NCBI GenBank assembly: GCA_001557505.1 | Contig: LSAX01000011.1 | Span: forward strand, 1,488,001 to 1,552,000 | DNA: 64,000 nt | DNA from: Reticulascus tulasneorum | Lineage: Eukaryota; Ascomycota; Sordariomycetes; Glomerellales; Reticulascaceae | Reading direction: 5' to 3' | Shown here: one piece after another, positions 12,266 to 23,278 of the stretch | Numbering within the stretch: the first letter of the stretch is position 1 | Layout of the letters: each line of letters starts with the position of its first letter | The notes under the pieces: generated by a model | What the model was told of the DNA's origin: nothing | Databases searched by the model: none | The model's input: the letters and a program-made list of their open reading frames with translations, nothing else | Position numbers and translations under genes: made by a program

Positions 12266-15200
12266 TTCTGACGCTTCTAACCTCTCGATACGGAGATATG
12301 AGTTTCAACTCCAGCTAGACACGGTGATTGAAAATGATTATGTTGTCAGTCGCCAGTCTTCAAGCTTCTTGGCAGTAATGCCTGAGAGGGTGTCTGTGGA
12401 TGGTGGATTTTCAGAAAGTAATACCAAGTGGCAGAGCCCGTTCCAAAAGTACGAGTCCGAAGCATTTAGTAGACATACAAAAGATTGGCGGTATTTGTAA
12501 ATGGAGATAGCTGAATAGGAAATTCTCTGTTGATTCTGATGCGCTCGACTCATTCATACGGGCACAATAAAACCAGGTTACGGAGATAGATGCTGGGAAC
12601 ATTATCGAGCGATTTCCCCCAAGGCTGTTTCCTTTTTCGAACACAAAATTTAGATGAGAAAGACACCAAAGACGTTTACGCATGCCTTGTTTCGATATAG
12701 TCGTATCAAAGAGGGAAAACAGGTATAGGATAAGAGTAACGAAATTGCCCTTGTGGTGAAGTTACCAGGAAGAATCGCATCTAGCCGTGGTTATTTCAGT
12801 CCATTCAATCAAAGATCCTGGCAGACAATGCCATAAAAAAACGATTCACTAACCTTCGTTGCTCTTGCAGCTCTCGTAAACCTTGGCCAGCTGGTACACT
12901 ACACCATGGTAGCACTTGATATTCAACGGGGTCGCAGAGTGTGTAGTAGCAGTCCTCGCATCTGGTTGTTTGGCTTCACAAGACTGTGTCCACCAGCATA
13001 GGACATGTACAATGTCATCTCGGGCTCACTATGATCTGGTGTGCGATAAAGACTGACTGCAGTGCGGACGTTGCGTAATCCTTGCTCTTCGTTTGGGCGG
13101 GGATTGGCTTCATCGGGCTTCGCTTTCTGCGCCAGATTTATCTGTTCTGGTGGCCATCTGCTTTCCGCAGCATGTCAGTTATCAGGCCATATAATAGAGA
13201 CATCTGTAACTTATTTGCCATAGCGTTGCAATGTCTTGGGATGTTGGTCATCCGGGCACAATAGCCTGGGGTGCCGCTGGTTCCGATGAGCAACAACGTG
13301 ATGGTGTATGAATCACATGAAGAGAGCAAACAGTAATGGGAACGAATGAGATTACTCAAGAGAAATCTATCTCTATGGTATGATTGAACATCCATCCTCG
13401 GCCAAGAACCGATGTCCTGCCCGGGGAAGTCCTCCCTTGGGAAGCAAATATGCATGGATGGGACGAGTTTCTCAAAATTTGGGTAGATGGGGTTCACAGT
13501 CCGGCCGCTGGGGGTCACATTGGATGGGCCGCACATGTACTCGCAGTGTGGATAGCGAACCAAGTGTTTCCTGGTTGAGCCCATGAGGTAGTGAGCAAAC
13601 GCCTTGCGTAGTCCCGTTCCTTGGATGCATTTCCAGCAAATGTTTGAAAAGAGCCTTCAATTTCCGGGTCGTCGTCAGTCAAATCCCGACCCATCTGAGC
13701 TGCCAAGCCGCTAACCAGCCCCTAATTCCGCGGACACGGCAGTTTTGGGCCTTTGCCGTGGCGCTTGGGCCGCCATCGTGTCTTTGCATGTGCTAAATTC
13801 AGATGGTGATTGCGCGGCTTTCACAGTTCATGTTCCATGGGGCATGGGGTAATTCAGTGAGAAACAAGCTTCGTCGTTCACTCGTGCATCGCATCGCATC
13901 TATGTATGATGCAGTCAGACTGGAAAGTTCTAGCATGAATGCTTGGTGGATCCATCCCGACTTCGTTTGACTTCAACCTCACTCACGGATACCACTCTAT
14001 CCCCACAATCCTGCAAACCATGCTACATAAGATGCCGTGCCAAACATTTCACACCCATTTGGCTATTAGCCCGTTCTCGACTCGTCCTTACCTGATCTGA
14101 GCTCTATATCGAGGGCAACTATGCCAGAGCGGTATTTACGTACGCGTTAGAACAGATAAACGGTCATCAATGAATGGCCTTGGGATGACTACGAATACTA
14201 CAGGGCTGAAATCAGTAAGGGTTCCACAGCTACTTGGAAAGGACGCGACTAACAGTAAACGTGGAAACGCGGCTGAGTTCAGTTCTGGCGCATGCTGTCA
14301 TAGTTGTACTTCATGCTATACAAGCAGATGCTGGCATATTGAAACTTTTGTGGGATGTGGGGAGCGAGCCTGTCCGTGACCTGTGCGCGTTCCTATCTGT
14401 CAACCACGCCATGCCCTGCGATATCCTTGATCCTTCCCATGAACGCCGTCCTTGTTGTTTCGATCGCTCAAATAAGCCCAGGCAAGAATCCCTACCTCAT
14501 GTTACATAGTGCAGCCGCAAAATGTATAGCTAAACTTCATTAGCCTACGTTGCACCCAGTTCTCGACTATTGCCTTCCCGCCATCTACAGTTACAATGCC
14601 AGGGGGGTAAAAGAACATCCTCTACAATAGGTGACCGACTCCCATCCACCTTTAGAAAGTCGTCGTCTTGCCTGATTCGAGTGGTACACGAAGCGAAGCT
14701 AGCTGAAGTCAGTCACCAAGTTAGGAGTGTCGCTGGAGCCAGTACTGGCGAGCAAGAATAACGTTTCGACAATCAAACGGTAACTCGCCTTGTCCTGCAG
14801 CATCTATTATTGTGCATATCGCACCTTGGACAGGTGCCATCGCGGGGGTTTAAAACTCCAGGGGTATCCGTGACACTCCACATTCCGCGAGGAAACAAGG
14901 GTCTCTCGGCCGGGGGTTCGGAGATACCTGGTTTTCAAGGAGCCCCTTGACTCAATGGCACGCAGTGTCACCCAAGGGTTTCTATCTTTGTTGGCTTGCA
15001 TGCATTCTCTCATCGATTCTGGCTGGAAAATGCGAGCACTGCGAGCTCACGCGCCTCGGTCCAACCTCGTGGTTCCCAATGTAGAAGCGTTGCTACGATA
15101 CAACGCCTCATGATAGAGCTCACCCGCGGCCCGATAACTTTGACCAGCATCAAGGCGATTCTCCTGGTCCCCACGTTGCAGTAGCTCAGGTCAGCACAGC

Positions 15201-15562
15201 AGATATGAGGGCCTCGGTGACAACTGCTCGCGCTAGCAGGGTCCAATGCTTGTCAGCTTGCTGCCTCTCCTGTTCTCTACACTCTCTCCGGTGAGCGTGT
15301 GCCGCAGAACCGGGTTGATACCAATCTGGTCAAGGTTGTGGACTAGGGAATAGTTTCTTACATCCAGATTGACACATGTGGATGCAGCATCCTCGAGGGG
15401 CTGCGAACCGTTCGCCGGAGCCGCGTGTAAGGCGTGGCCTTTGATCTGATCCCGGGATCTGACTTCATGGAGAACTCTCCGTGATGTGGCTTGGCTTGGC
15501 CACGTAGACTCCCGTGTCGTCGTAGGGCCTTTGATGTTTCTTGTGGGCATGCTGCAATCTTT
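12266..15562. other. Long spacer without supported gene
   Basis: About 3.3 kb between the coiled-coil gene (minus) and the laccase (plus), which are divergently transcribed. Short overlapping ORFs (for example minus 13138-13584 and plus 14170-14379) show no domain or splicing logic. The last few hundred bases serve as the laccase promoter. Confidence 0.5.
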
Positions 15563-15588
15563 GGCGTGGGCGGCGTGGGTGGCGTGGG
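15563..15588 (+). promoter_or_regulatory. Triple GGCGTGGG direct repeat upstream of laccase
   Basis: Three perfect copies of GGCGTGGG at 15563, 15572 and 15581, spaced exactly 9 bp apart. They end 22 bp before the laccase TATA box. Such G-rich units resemble C2H2 zinc-finger binding sites: the first copy contains GCGTGGGCG, the known consensus of animal Egr-type fingers. The fungal binding factor is unknown. Confidence 0.55.
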
Positions 15589-15610
15589 AAGAGAGAACTT
15601 CAAGGTTCTG

Positions 15611-15617
15611 TATAAAG
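15611..15617 (+). promoter_or_regulatory. TATA box of laccase gene
   Basis: TATAAAG about 147 bp upstream of the laccase ATG, following the triple G-rich repeat. A CA/TTCATTC-rich leader follows, consistent with a transcription start near 15640-15660. Confidence 0.65.
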
Positions 15618-15757
15618 CCACGATGACTTCTCCTCGAGATGCAGCTTGACAATACAGCATGCTTCACAGTCGTTCCTAGCATTGGGCAACTATTCATTCG
15701 CTTACTAAACATTATTCATTCATTTCACCAATATTCGTTCTCTACTTGTTCTTCACC

Positions 15758-17696
15758 ATGCATACACATTCATTAGTCGGGACTCTTGCGTTCTGGCTCC
15801 CGACACTGTCCATCGCAGCACCTCATCTGTCTCCTCCAGTCGACAAGCGTCAAGACTGCACCTTCGATTCTGCAGTCAACCCTACCTGCTGGGACGGAAC
15901 CTTTGACCTCTCGACAAACTGGTACGAAGAGACGCCTGACACTGGTGTTGTACGGGAGTACTGGTTCGATGTCACGAATTCTACTGGTGCCCCTGATGGG
16001 TTTGAGCGAATGATCTTAACTATCAATGGATCCATTCCTGGGCCAACTATCATCGCAGACTGGGGAGATACAGTCGGTATGGAAGCCCGTTTTCCAAAGA
16101 ACTTTGTGACTCTCTTACTGATGTCATACAGTCGTTCATGTCACGAACTCGCTGGCTGATAACGGAACCAGCATTCACTGGCATGGAATCCACCAGCGCA
16201 AGACCAATGAAGCTGACGGTGTTGCTTCCATCACTCAATGTCCCACTGCTCCAGGAGAATCGATGACCTATACGTGGAGAGCAACTCAGTATGGTACTTC
16301 GTGGTATCACAGTCACTTCTCCCTACAAGCATGGTCAGTATTGCTAGTGAAGCAAACTCAACAGCTTGCTGACTGCTCATAGGAACGGAGTATTTGGGGG
16401 CATTATCATCAACGGGCCAGCATCGGCACCTTACGATGAAGACCTTGGGGTCCTGATCCTATCTGACTGGTCTCATCAAACAACAGATGAGCTCTACCCC
16501 TCTGTAGCAGTGTCCGGTCCTCCAAAGATGGAAAATGGTCTCATCAACGGCACGAACGTTTACGGTGATCTCGGAAATCGATTCGAGACCACCTTTGAAA
16601 GCGGAAAATCGTACCTCATCCGACTCGTGAACTCGGCCATCGACACACACTTCAAGTTCATGATTGACGGCCATACCATGACAGTAATCGCCGCAGACTT
16701 TGTGCCCATCGTGCCATTTGACACAGCCGATCTCTCAATTGGCATTGGGCAGCGTTACGATGTCATCGTTACCGCAGACCAAACTGCCGATAATTACTGG
16801 CTACGGGCTATCCCACAGATAACATGCAGCGATAACGACAATACGTTGAACATCAAAGGAATTGTGCGATATGGTACATCTTCATCGGCTGATCCAACGG
16901 GCGAGGTACCAAGCTACACGGATAACTGCTTGGACATGCCAATGGCAAGCCTGGTTCCCGTTGTTGCTCTTGAAGCAGCCGCTGAAACCTACGATGAGGA
17001 TCTTGCAGTTGGACTTGCAATAGTCGGAGGGCAGTTCAAATGGACACTCAATTCTAACACGTTTGTCTCTGATTGGGGATACACAAGTAAGTTTTCCCCT
17101 CACTTGCTCATGAGCATGTACTAATAACGGAGTAGCTCTCGAGCAAGTCTTGGCCGGGGATACCACATACGACGCGCAGCAGAATGTGATTGCGCTCAGC
17201 GACACCGAAGCGTGGGTATACTTCATCATTCAGAATCCTATAGGAGTAGTAAGTCAATTGCCATTTTATTGTAGAAGCTCCCTAACAATACACAGACCCA
17301 TCCCATCCATCTCCACGGTCACGATTTCTGGGTTCTCGCGCAAGGCACAGGCACATACGACGAATCTACCGTTACACTGCAGACTGTCAACTCGCCGCGG
17401 CGCGATGTCGCCATGCTGCCGGGCTCTGGGTACTTGGTCATAGGCTTCTACACTGACAACCCGGGAGTGTGGTTGATGCATTGCCATGTAAGTACTTCTA
17501 CATTCAAGCCTCTGGCACGTGCTAATGGGAGCTATAGATTGGATGGCACACGTCTCTGGGCTTCGCACTACAGCTTGTGGAGAGGCCTGATGAGATTGCG
17601 GGAATTACGAACCAGACTTTATTGTCTGATACTTGTGCGGCATGGAATACATACGCCGAGACAAGCTTTCTTGAACAGGAAGACTCCGGTGTATAA
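15758..17696 (+). CDS. Secreted laccase (multicopper oxidase), six exons
   Basis: Exons 15758-16076, 16132-16333, 16383-17086, 17136-17248, 17296-17487 and 17538-17696 give 562 aa, the usual length of ascomycete laccases. The start ATG has CACC upstream. A signal peptide (about residues 1-21) is followed by a Kex2-type Lys-Arg at 30-31. Copper ligands are all present: HWHG (His122, His124), WYHSH (His166, His168), HPIHLHGH (His448, 451, 453) and HCHIGWH (His508, Cys509, His510, His514). The residue ten after the copper Cys is Phe519, the axial position of the type-1 copper. The protein ends in DSGV, the C-terminal motif typical of ascomycete laccases. It should oxidise phenols or pigments outside the cell with reduction of oxygen to water. 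All introns are GT-AG and 47-55 bp. Neighbours give no pigment-cluster context. Confidence 0.97.
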
Positions 17697-18599
17697 CTTC
17701 TGTAACCGGAAAGTTGCTAGTAGGCTGAACCCAACATACCATATTCTTTTGCTCTACGCAGGACAGTTAGGCGCGCAGACATTCTTGAAGCATCCATTTT
17801 ATCAGTCTCAAAGATTATGTTCTTCAGTCTGTTCCACCTGAGCTGTCCACTCTAGCATGAATCAAATGCACTCGAACCGCTCGTGCCACTCGCTTTCATC
17901 AAATAGTGCATTACCCGCCACTCATACCCCCCTAGAGCCGTGCCCTCTTTTGCCTGCCGCAAAAGAAGCAGAGGAGGGACAAAAGGTGAGAAGAGAGAAG
18001 AGAGAACAAGAATTGGAAAGGAGGAAACAAGAGTGAGGGAGCGAGTCAGTCGTACAGACCCATGAACCGCTGAAACCAGGATTGGAAAGCAGTCACGCGT
18101 AGCACTTCTCGTAAACGCATCTCGTTGCCTTCCCGCCGCCTTACCCATCGCCTTGACATCATCCTATCAAGATTAAGCTGTTACCGCGGTGGCGCACACC
18201 GACCAGTAGCCGAATATATTGCTTTCTATTGGAATAAGGCTGCCGCCACAATATTGGTCCCCAGCTAACCCCGCCCCCCAATGTCCTCCGTTTTGGCCAG
18301 GTTACGGCCAAGTTAGGAAATATCTCGTTCAGCCTCGCCAGGCTTTCCTACACATGGAATTCACGGTGGCAATGGCGTATACAACAGCCAACATGGGCTG
18401 TTTGAGGCATTAATGTTCATCCCATTGAAACTTGGCCCATCCACTGTGCCTGTCAAACACTCCAAGCATTCAAGAGCCAGCCGACCTCTTCCTCAAGAAG
18501 TTCAAGAACTCAGATGGACGCACAACCATTGATGCTAGAAACAAAACACCAACACACTCCAATTGCACAGTTGAGTTGTAGTCGAGAATCTCGATCACC
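17697..18599. other. Spacer between laccase and HET gene
   Basis: It carries the laccase terminator and the HET promoter. A purine-rich stretch (about 17950-18030) is present. The minus ORF at 17852-18148 shows no domain and is not called. The final 60 bp before 18600 are CA-rich, as expected of a fungal leader. Confidence 0.5.
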
Positions 18600-21500
18600 A
18601 TGAACGACGTCCCAAGCCGGGCTCAGCAGCTGGTCCTCGGCGATCAAGCATACTTCCTTATCCCTGCTTCGTCAAGGGATCCTCAAAACAATGGCCGGGA
18701 ATATCGGTCAAGAATACTGAAATATTCAGATCGTGGTATCTCGAGTATTGAGCCATTCAAATATTCAGTTCTGGGAGATATGCGCCGGCGAGTCAGAGTC
18801 CTTCGTCTCAAACCTAGCACATTTCACAATCCCCAGGTTGAGTGTGAACTGTTCGACGTCGAGTTCGACGAGAATTATGTCCCACGCGAGCTTTCAGGCC
18901 CTCGAAAAGGTTACGAAGTCAAATACGAGGCGTTATCCTGGTGTTGGGGTACCGAACCCGACGACTATGCAATCATGATTGTCAAAGGCGGCCAACTGTT
19001 CCGGAAGCCCGCATCTCGTGAACTAGTCTTGGCGCTCAAGTATCTGCGCCAGTCAGACCGAGATCGAACGCTGTGGATTGACGCTATATGTATAAACCAG
19101 ACAGACCACGAAGAGCGGAATCATCAAGTGCAGATGATGGCCATGATCTACACCCGAGCAATCAACGTCTGCGTCTGGCTTGGAGAGGACGACAACGAGA
19201 GCAACGTGGCTATCAACTTTATCAAAGACGAGATAATGAACCTCGAAAACTTCGATTCAATCTGCGCCAATAAAACGAATGCAAACAAGTGGCAGGCTCT
19301 TCTTCGACTGATGCAGCGACCCTGGTTTTCTCGCCGTTGGGTTGTGCAAGAGATCGCTCTGGCACAAAATGCCGAAATACACTGTGGACCGGACACGATT
19401 CCCTGGAAAGACTTTGCAGTTGCAGTGGAATTGTTCGTTGAGGTAGAGACTGCAACTCATCGGTTGTCCGAGGTGATGCAGAAAGATGAGCGATTCTACC
19501 ATGTTCCGGGGTGGTTTGAATTTGTCTCCGAACTGGGAGCTAGTCTCCTCGTCCAAGCGACTGGCAAAGTGTTTCGGGCACCGAAGTCGAAGAACGGGAT
19601 AGACGTTGCTAAAGGAAATGAAACTCAAGCCGTTGCGCCGGGTCATATCAAGAAACAAAAAACGTGGAAGAGAAGGATGGAGGATGACAAGATTAAGTCG
19701 GTCGACCCGCTCAACAGACGAGGTCTCTTAAGCCTTGAGTATTTGGTGTCGAGCTTGTATGTCTTCAGGTCACTGGAGCCACGAGATGCCATTTACTCCC
19801 TTCTGGCCATTGCTCGAGATACATCGCCCGTAGCTGAGCTGAGCACGTCTCATAAAAGTGATTCGGATGAGCTCTTATTAACCAAGACTTTTTCAAGGTT
19901 TCTGGAGAGGAAGCCATATAAGGTAGACTACAGTCTCCCGTACTCCGACGTATGCAGAGACTTCATATCATTCTGTATTAGTCAAGCCTATAAGTCCGAT
20001 CCGGCTCGAGCGTTGGATATTCTCTGCCGTCCGTGGGCACCTTTACCGTTACAAGCGGATATGAAGTCTCCTGTTGGAGATCGCCAAAGAATGAGTACGC
20101 AGAACCACACTCATGCCGACAGAGAGCCGCTCTGGACTCTCAAGCATTCAAGAAATCCACGAGAGGAGCATATGATACGCAGCGAGGAGACCAAATCTAA
20201 GGGAGGGGCAGTCAGAACCGAGGTCGACAGTAGAAGCACTGAGGACTACTGGAAGGCTGTCAATGAGCGTGCTCTGCAAGATCTGAAGGATGCGCGCCAC
20301 GTCGACGATGCATGTGAGCTCCCAATACATCCCGAAATACTGAGATACTTCCCGGAGCGAGAAAAGAGAGATGGCACCAATGGCAAAATCTCACCTAAGT
20401 TCGGGAAGAGCGAGAAACCCAAAAGTGCAACAGTGGCGCCACTGGAGAAGGACCTGGATTTGCCCTCATGGGTGGCAAACAGTACTGGAGCACCATTTGA
20501 CCTATTTTCTCACCCAGGGATGCATGACCATCGGATGGGGAGGAAGAACGCAGACCCTCTGGTTGGACTCCCAGAGGACGGACACCGGAACTACAGTGCC
20601 TGCCAGACAAAAGGGGTCGACCTGGAAGCATTGAAGTTCAGAAAGCGTCCTGTTCTGGGCCACTACAGCATGTATGTGAAGGGGTTCGCTTTCGATGAAG
20701 TGTCTGAAATAACCCCCCCTTCCCAAGGCGGAGCGATCCCCGAGAGTTGGACCCGAGTCGGCGGCTGGGTGGACGCATTGCAGGGCAAGGGCGATCCTCC
20801 AGCAGAGTTCTGGAGAACACTTGTTGCCGATCGTGGGAAGGACAACCGCAACCCGCCTTACTATTACACCAAAGCCTGCAAGGAGTCAATCACAAAAGGC
20901 GGGCTTCTCAGTGGATCAGTCAACACATCTGCTCTGATCAACAACGAGAGAAACTCCATCATCGCCGAGTTTTGCCGCCGAGTTCAGTCAGTGATCTGGA
21001 ACAGATGCTTAATCAAGACGGCAGGTGGCTCTCTGGGGCTAGCTCACCAGGACGTCAAGGTTGGTGACCTCGTGTGCATTATCTACGGGTGCTCAGTGCC
21101 AGTAATTCTTCGAAAATGTAACAAAATGACAAATACGGAGGAGGCAAAGGATGAGGCACAACTGCGGGACAGCAAAGAGACCGAGAAACGACTGCGCCAG
21201 GAGGAGCTGGAAGATAGCGCCGAGGCATTCAAAGCATTCGTTCACAAGATCGGGGAGATCCGTCTACGGCGACTGCGGTACAACAAGCTGACCAAGAAAG
21301 GTCGCACGTTCAAGAAAAAGCTGGACGACGGCACAGAGAGAGAGGTGTTTGAGAGCGGGGAGGCCTATAAGCAGAAGACAAAGGATGAGACGAAGCTGGC
21401 AAAAGACTACATGAAGGGTTTGGTGAGAATCGAGAGCACGAAGCAAGAAGAAGAGGATCGTGTGAAACGGGAGATGAAGAGCGCAGCAGATCACATCAAC

Positions 21501-21818
21501 GATGACACCAAACAAACTCCAACTCCCCCACCTACAGCAGGCGAGAGCGAGACAACGGAAGAAGACACGGAGCAACAAGAGGCAAAAACGGACGTGGAAT
21601 GGGATGAAAGTAGCACGACGAACACGCATCAGCAGGAGAAATCGTCGACTTCACAGACGCGGGCAAATCCGGGCAGGTTTAGGGAAAGGGCCAAGGATGA
21701 CTTTTACTTTTACACTCTGTTGGGAGAGAGTTACATTCACGGGATGATGGACGGGGAGGCTATGAAAGAACAGTATTACAGTGAGGAGATGGTGGAAACT
21801 ATATTCGAGCTCAGGTAG
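18600..21818 (+). CDS. HET-domain (heterokaryon incompatibility) protein, 1072 aa
   Basis: A single exon starting at CACCATGAACG. The HET domain (residues about 106-270) shows all signature blocks: YEALSWCWG (109-117), LWIDAICINQTD (158-169), EERNHQVQMMAMIY (171-184) and VWLG (192-195). HET proteins act in the cytosol as sensors or executors of self/non-self recognition and can trigger death of fused cells. A C-terminal module typical of long HET proteins, VGDLVCIIYGCSVPVILR (821-838) and LLGESYIHGMMDGEA (1040-1054), is split by about 190 charged Lys/Glu-rich residues predicted to be coiled-coil and disordered. No NACHT, WD40 or ankyrin partner domain is fused. It stands alone between the laccase and a transporter gene, so its partner cannot be inferred. 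Confidence 0.95.
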   Translation: MNDVPSRAQQLVLGDQAYFLIPASSRDPQNNGREYRSRILKYSDRGISSIEPFKYSVLGDMRRRVRVLRLKPSTFHNPQVECELFDVEFDENYVPRELSGPRKGYEVKYEALSWCWGTEPDDYAIMIVKGGQLFRKPASRELVLALKYLRQSDRDRTLWIDAICINQTDHEERNHQVQMMAMIYTRAINVCVWLGEDDNESNVAINFIKDEIMNLENFDSICANKTNANKWQALLRLMQRPWFSRRWVVQEIALAQNAEIHCGPDTIPWKDFAVAVELFVEVETATHRLSEVMQKDERFYHVPGWFEFVSELGASLLVQATGKVFRAPKSKNGIDVAKGNETQAVAPGHIKKQKTWKRRMEDDKIKSVDPLNRRGLLSLEYLVSSLYVFRSLEPRDAIYSLLAIARDTSPVAELSTSHKSDSDELLLTKTFSRFLERKPYKVDYSLPYSDVCRDFISFCISQAYKSDPARALDILCRPWAPLPLQADMKSPVGDRQRMSTQNHTHADREPLWTLKHSRNPREEHMIRSEETKSKGGAVRTEVDSRSTEDYWKAVNERALQDLKDARHVDDACELPIHPEILRYFPEREKRDGTNGKISPKFGKSEKPKSATVAPLEKDLDLPSWVANSTGAPFDLFSHPGMHDHRMGRKNADPLVGLPEDGHRNYSACQTKGVDLEALKFRKRPVLGHYSMYVKGFAFDEVSEITPPSQGGAIPESWTRVGGWVDALQGKGDPPAEFWRTLVADRGKDNRNPPYYYTKACKESITKGGLLSGSVNTSALINNERNSIIAEFCRRVQSVIWNRCLIKTAGGSLGLAHQDVKVGDLVCIIYGCSVPVILRKCNKMTNTEEAKDEAQLRDSKETEKRLRQEELEDSAEAFKAFVHKIGEIRLRRLRYNKLTKKGRTFKKKLDDGTEREVFESGEAYKQKTKDETKLAKDYMKGLVRIESTKQEEEDRVKREMKSAADHINDDTKQTPTPPPTAGESETTEEDTEQQEAKTDVEWDESSTTNTHQQEKSSTSQTRANPGRFRERAKDDFYFYTLLGESYIHGMMDGEAMKEQYYSEEMVETIFELR

Positions 21819-23278
21819 CTAGCTTTGGAACTATATCTATATTTGTTTGAGTTCTGTCCCTACTCTGGATGTCCGACCACCAACGCAACATTGACACTAC
21901 CTAGGGCAGAAGAGTTCATAACCTTGCCCCTGAGGTCTTGGTTCGAAGTCGGGCTTTAGGTTCTCTTCTGCAACTTTACGTTCTTTGTTTTCTCTGTGTA
22001 GAATGGGAGGCCATCAACGACGATAGATCCTGTTGCATAGCCAGGTCTCAGACCACTGTTGACGCATTTAAGTGCTGGATTCCTCACGCACCCAAAGGGT
22101 GGTATAAGAATGGGTTTCGCTGTAGCCTGCAAGGCATCAAACTGGCATTTCCATTCGAAGCAGCCCCAACGTTCTGCATCATCCATACAATTGGATGAGA
22201 TCTCCGCAATACCAGGAAGTAGAGACAGAACCTAGTCATCAAATGGAAGCAGATTACAACCCAGTTGGTAATTCTTTGGGCTCCTAGCTGTGCCCTTTCT
22301 TGTTAGCATGTCATGCTTCCGATGGATGGCCTGCCGTAGCAGCCATCCATGGCTGCTAAAATAACGAAAAGTCCCCTCATTTCCGCTAATTCAACTGCCG
22401 GGAAGCTCTTGAAGTGCCATTGTGGCTTGCCAAGTTTGTGGGGAAGAGTTGGCGCTGCGCCAATGCCGCTGACAAGCTTCACGGCATCATTCCCGCACCC
22501 AATCGCAGAACACGCCAAAGGAGCCGCAACGCGCTGATGGATTTATTCACGGGTTTGGTGTCGATAGGAACTTAACACTTTCGATACGATTTACAGTTTG
22601 GAGATTGAAGAATCTGCTGATAGAGCTTCAGTCGCGAAGATACCATCACGAATGGTGATAGGCCAAACCTCCGCAGTCGAGCTGCCTCCCCCACCACTCT
22701 GCACCTTGTCGCCCCAGCTCTTTTTCGGCAAGATATTCAGCCTATGCCACACCCATGACACAATGATACCTTTTAACGCAGAGGGGTTCTACCGCTTGCC
22801 AATGAGCGTGAGTCTGGCCTGCATGCGAGCTCGAGATGTGCATGCTTTCGGCGACGGACTAGAAGACACCTCGGCGTTATTATGATACTCGTTACTCTCC
22901 CGCTGCGAGCGCAACCCGTGAGAAGCAATGTTACCCCGAAGCCTAAGTGTGGGGCGGTTATGTGTCTAAGACGATGCGCAACGGTGGTAGCACGACGTGC
23001 GGATGGTGCAATAAATAGGACTTATAGCTAGCCTGTCGCCGAAGCGATTTTTTATTCTTCACGATCTGCCACACGCCATAGCGACCCAGTGAATGCTTCA
23101 GGTATTCTTGTGAGTCTCGTGCGAAATATCCTCTGACAGGTATCGGCCGGGTCGGTACAAGATATCCTCGGTCGATTTCAAAGGGCATCGGCCCCCTTGT
23201 CGCTGGAAGCTTAGTCGTTCCAGCGGGCCAGATGTCCTGAGAATCCATTGTGATCCCTCGCACAACTAAACGTTAAAA
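21819..23278. other. Spacer without supported gene
   Basis: No convincing gene. A plus ORF at 22598-22885 has no recognisable domain. The region contains a perfect short inverted repeat (22337-22358) and, in its last 300 bp, the promoter of the MFS gene; the leader ends in CGTTAAAAATGG. Confidence 0.45.
22337..22358. repeat. Perfect 10-bp inverted repeat
   Basis: TAGCAGCCAT, two bases, then ATGGCTGCTA: perfect arms with a 2-bp centre. It is far (about 0.9 kb) from the nearest start codon. It could be a dimeric factor binding site or chance. Confidence 0.6.

Noticed and set aside
15746..15757. Earlier start for the laccase
   Set aside because: The codon at 15746 is TTG. The ATG at 15758 has a good context and gives a proper signal peptide.
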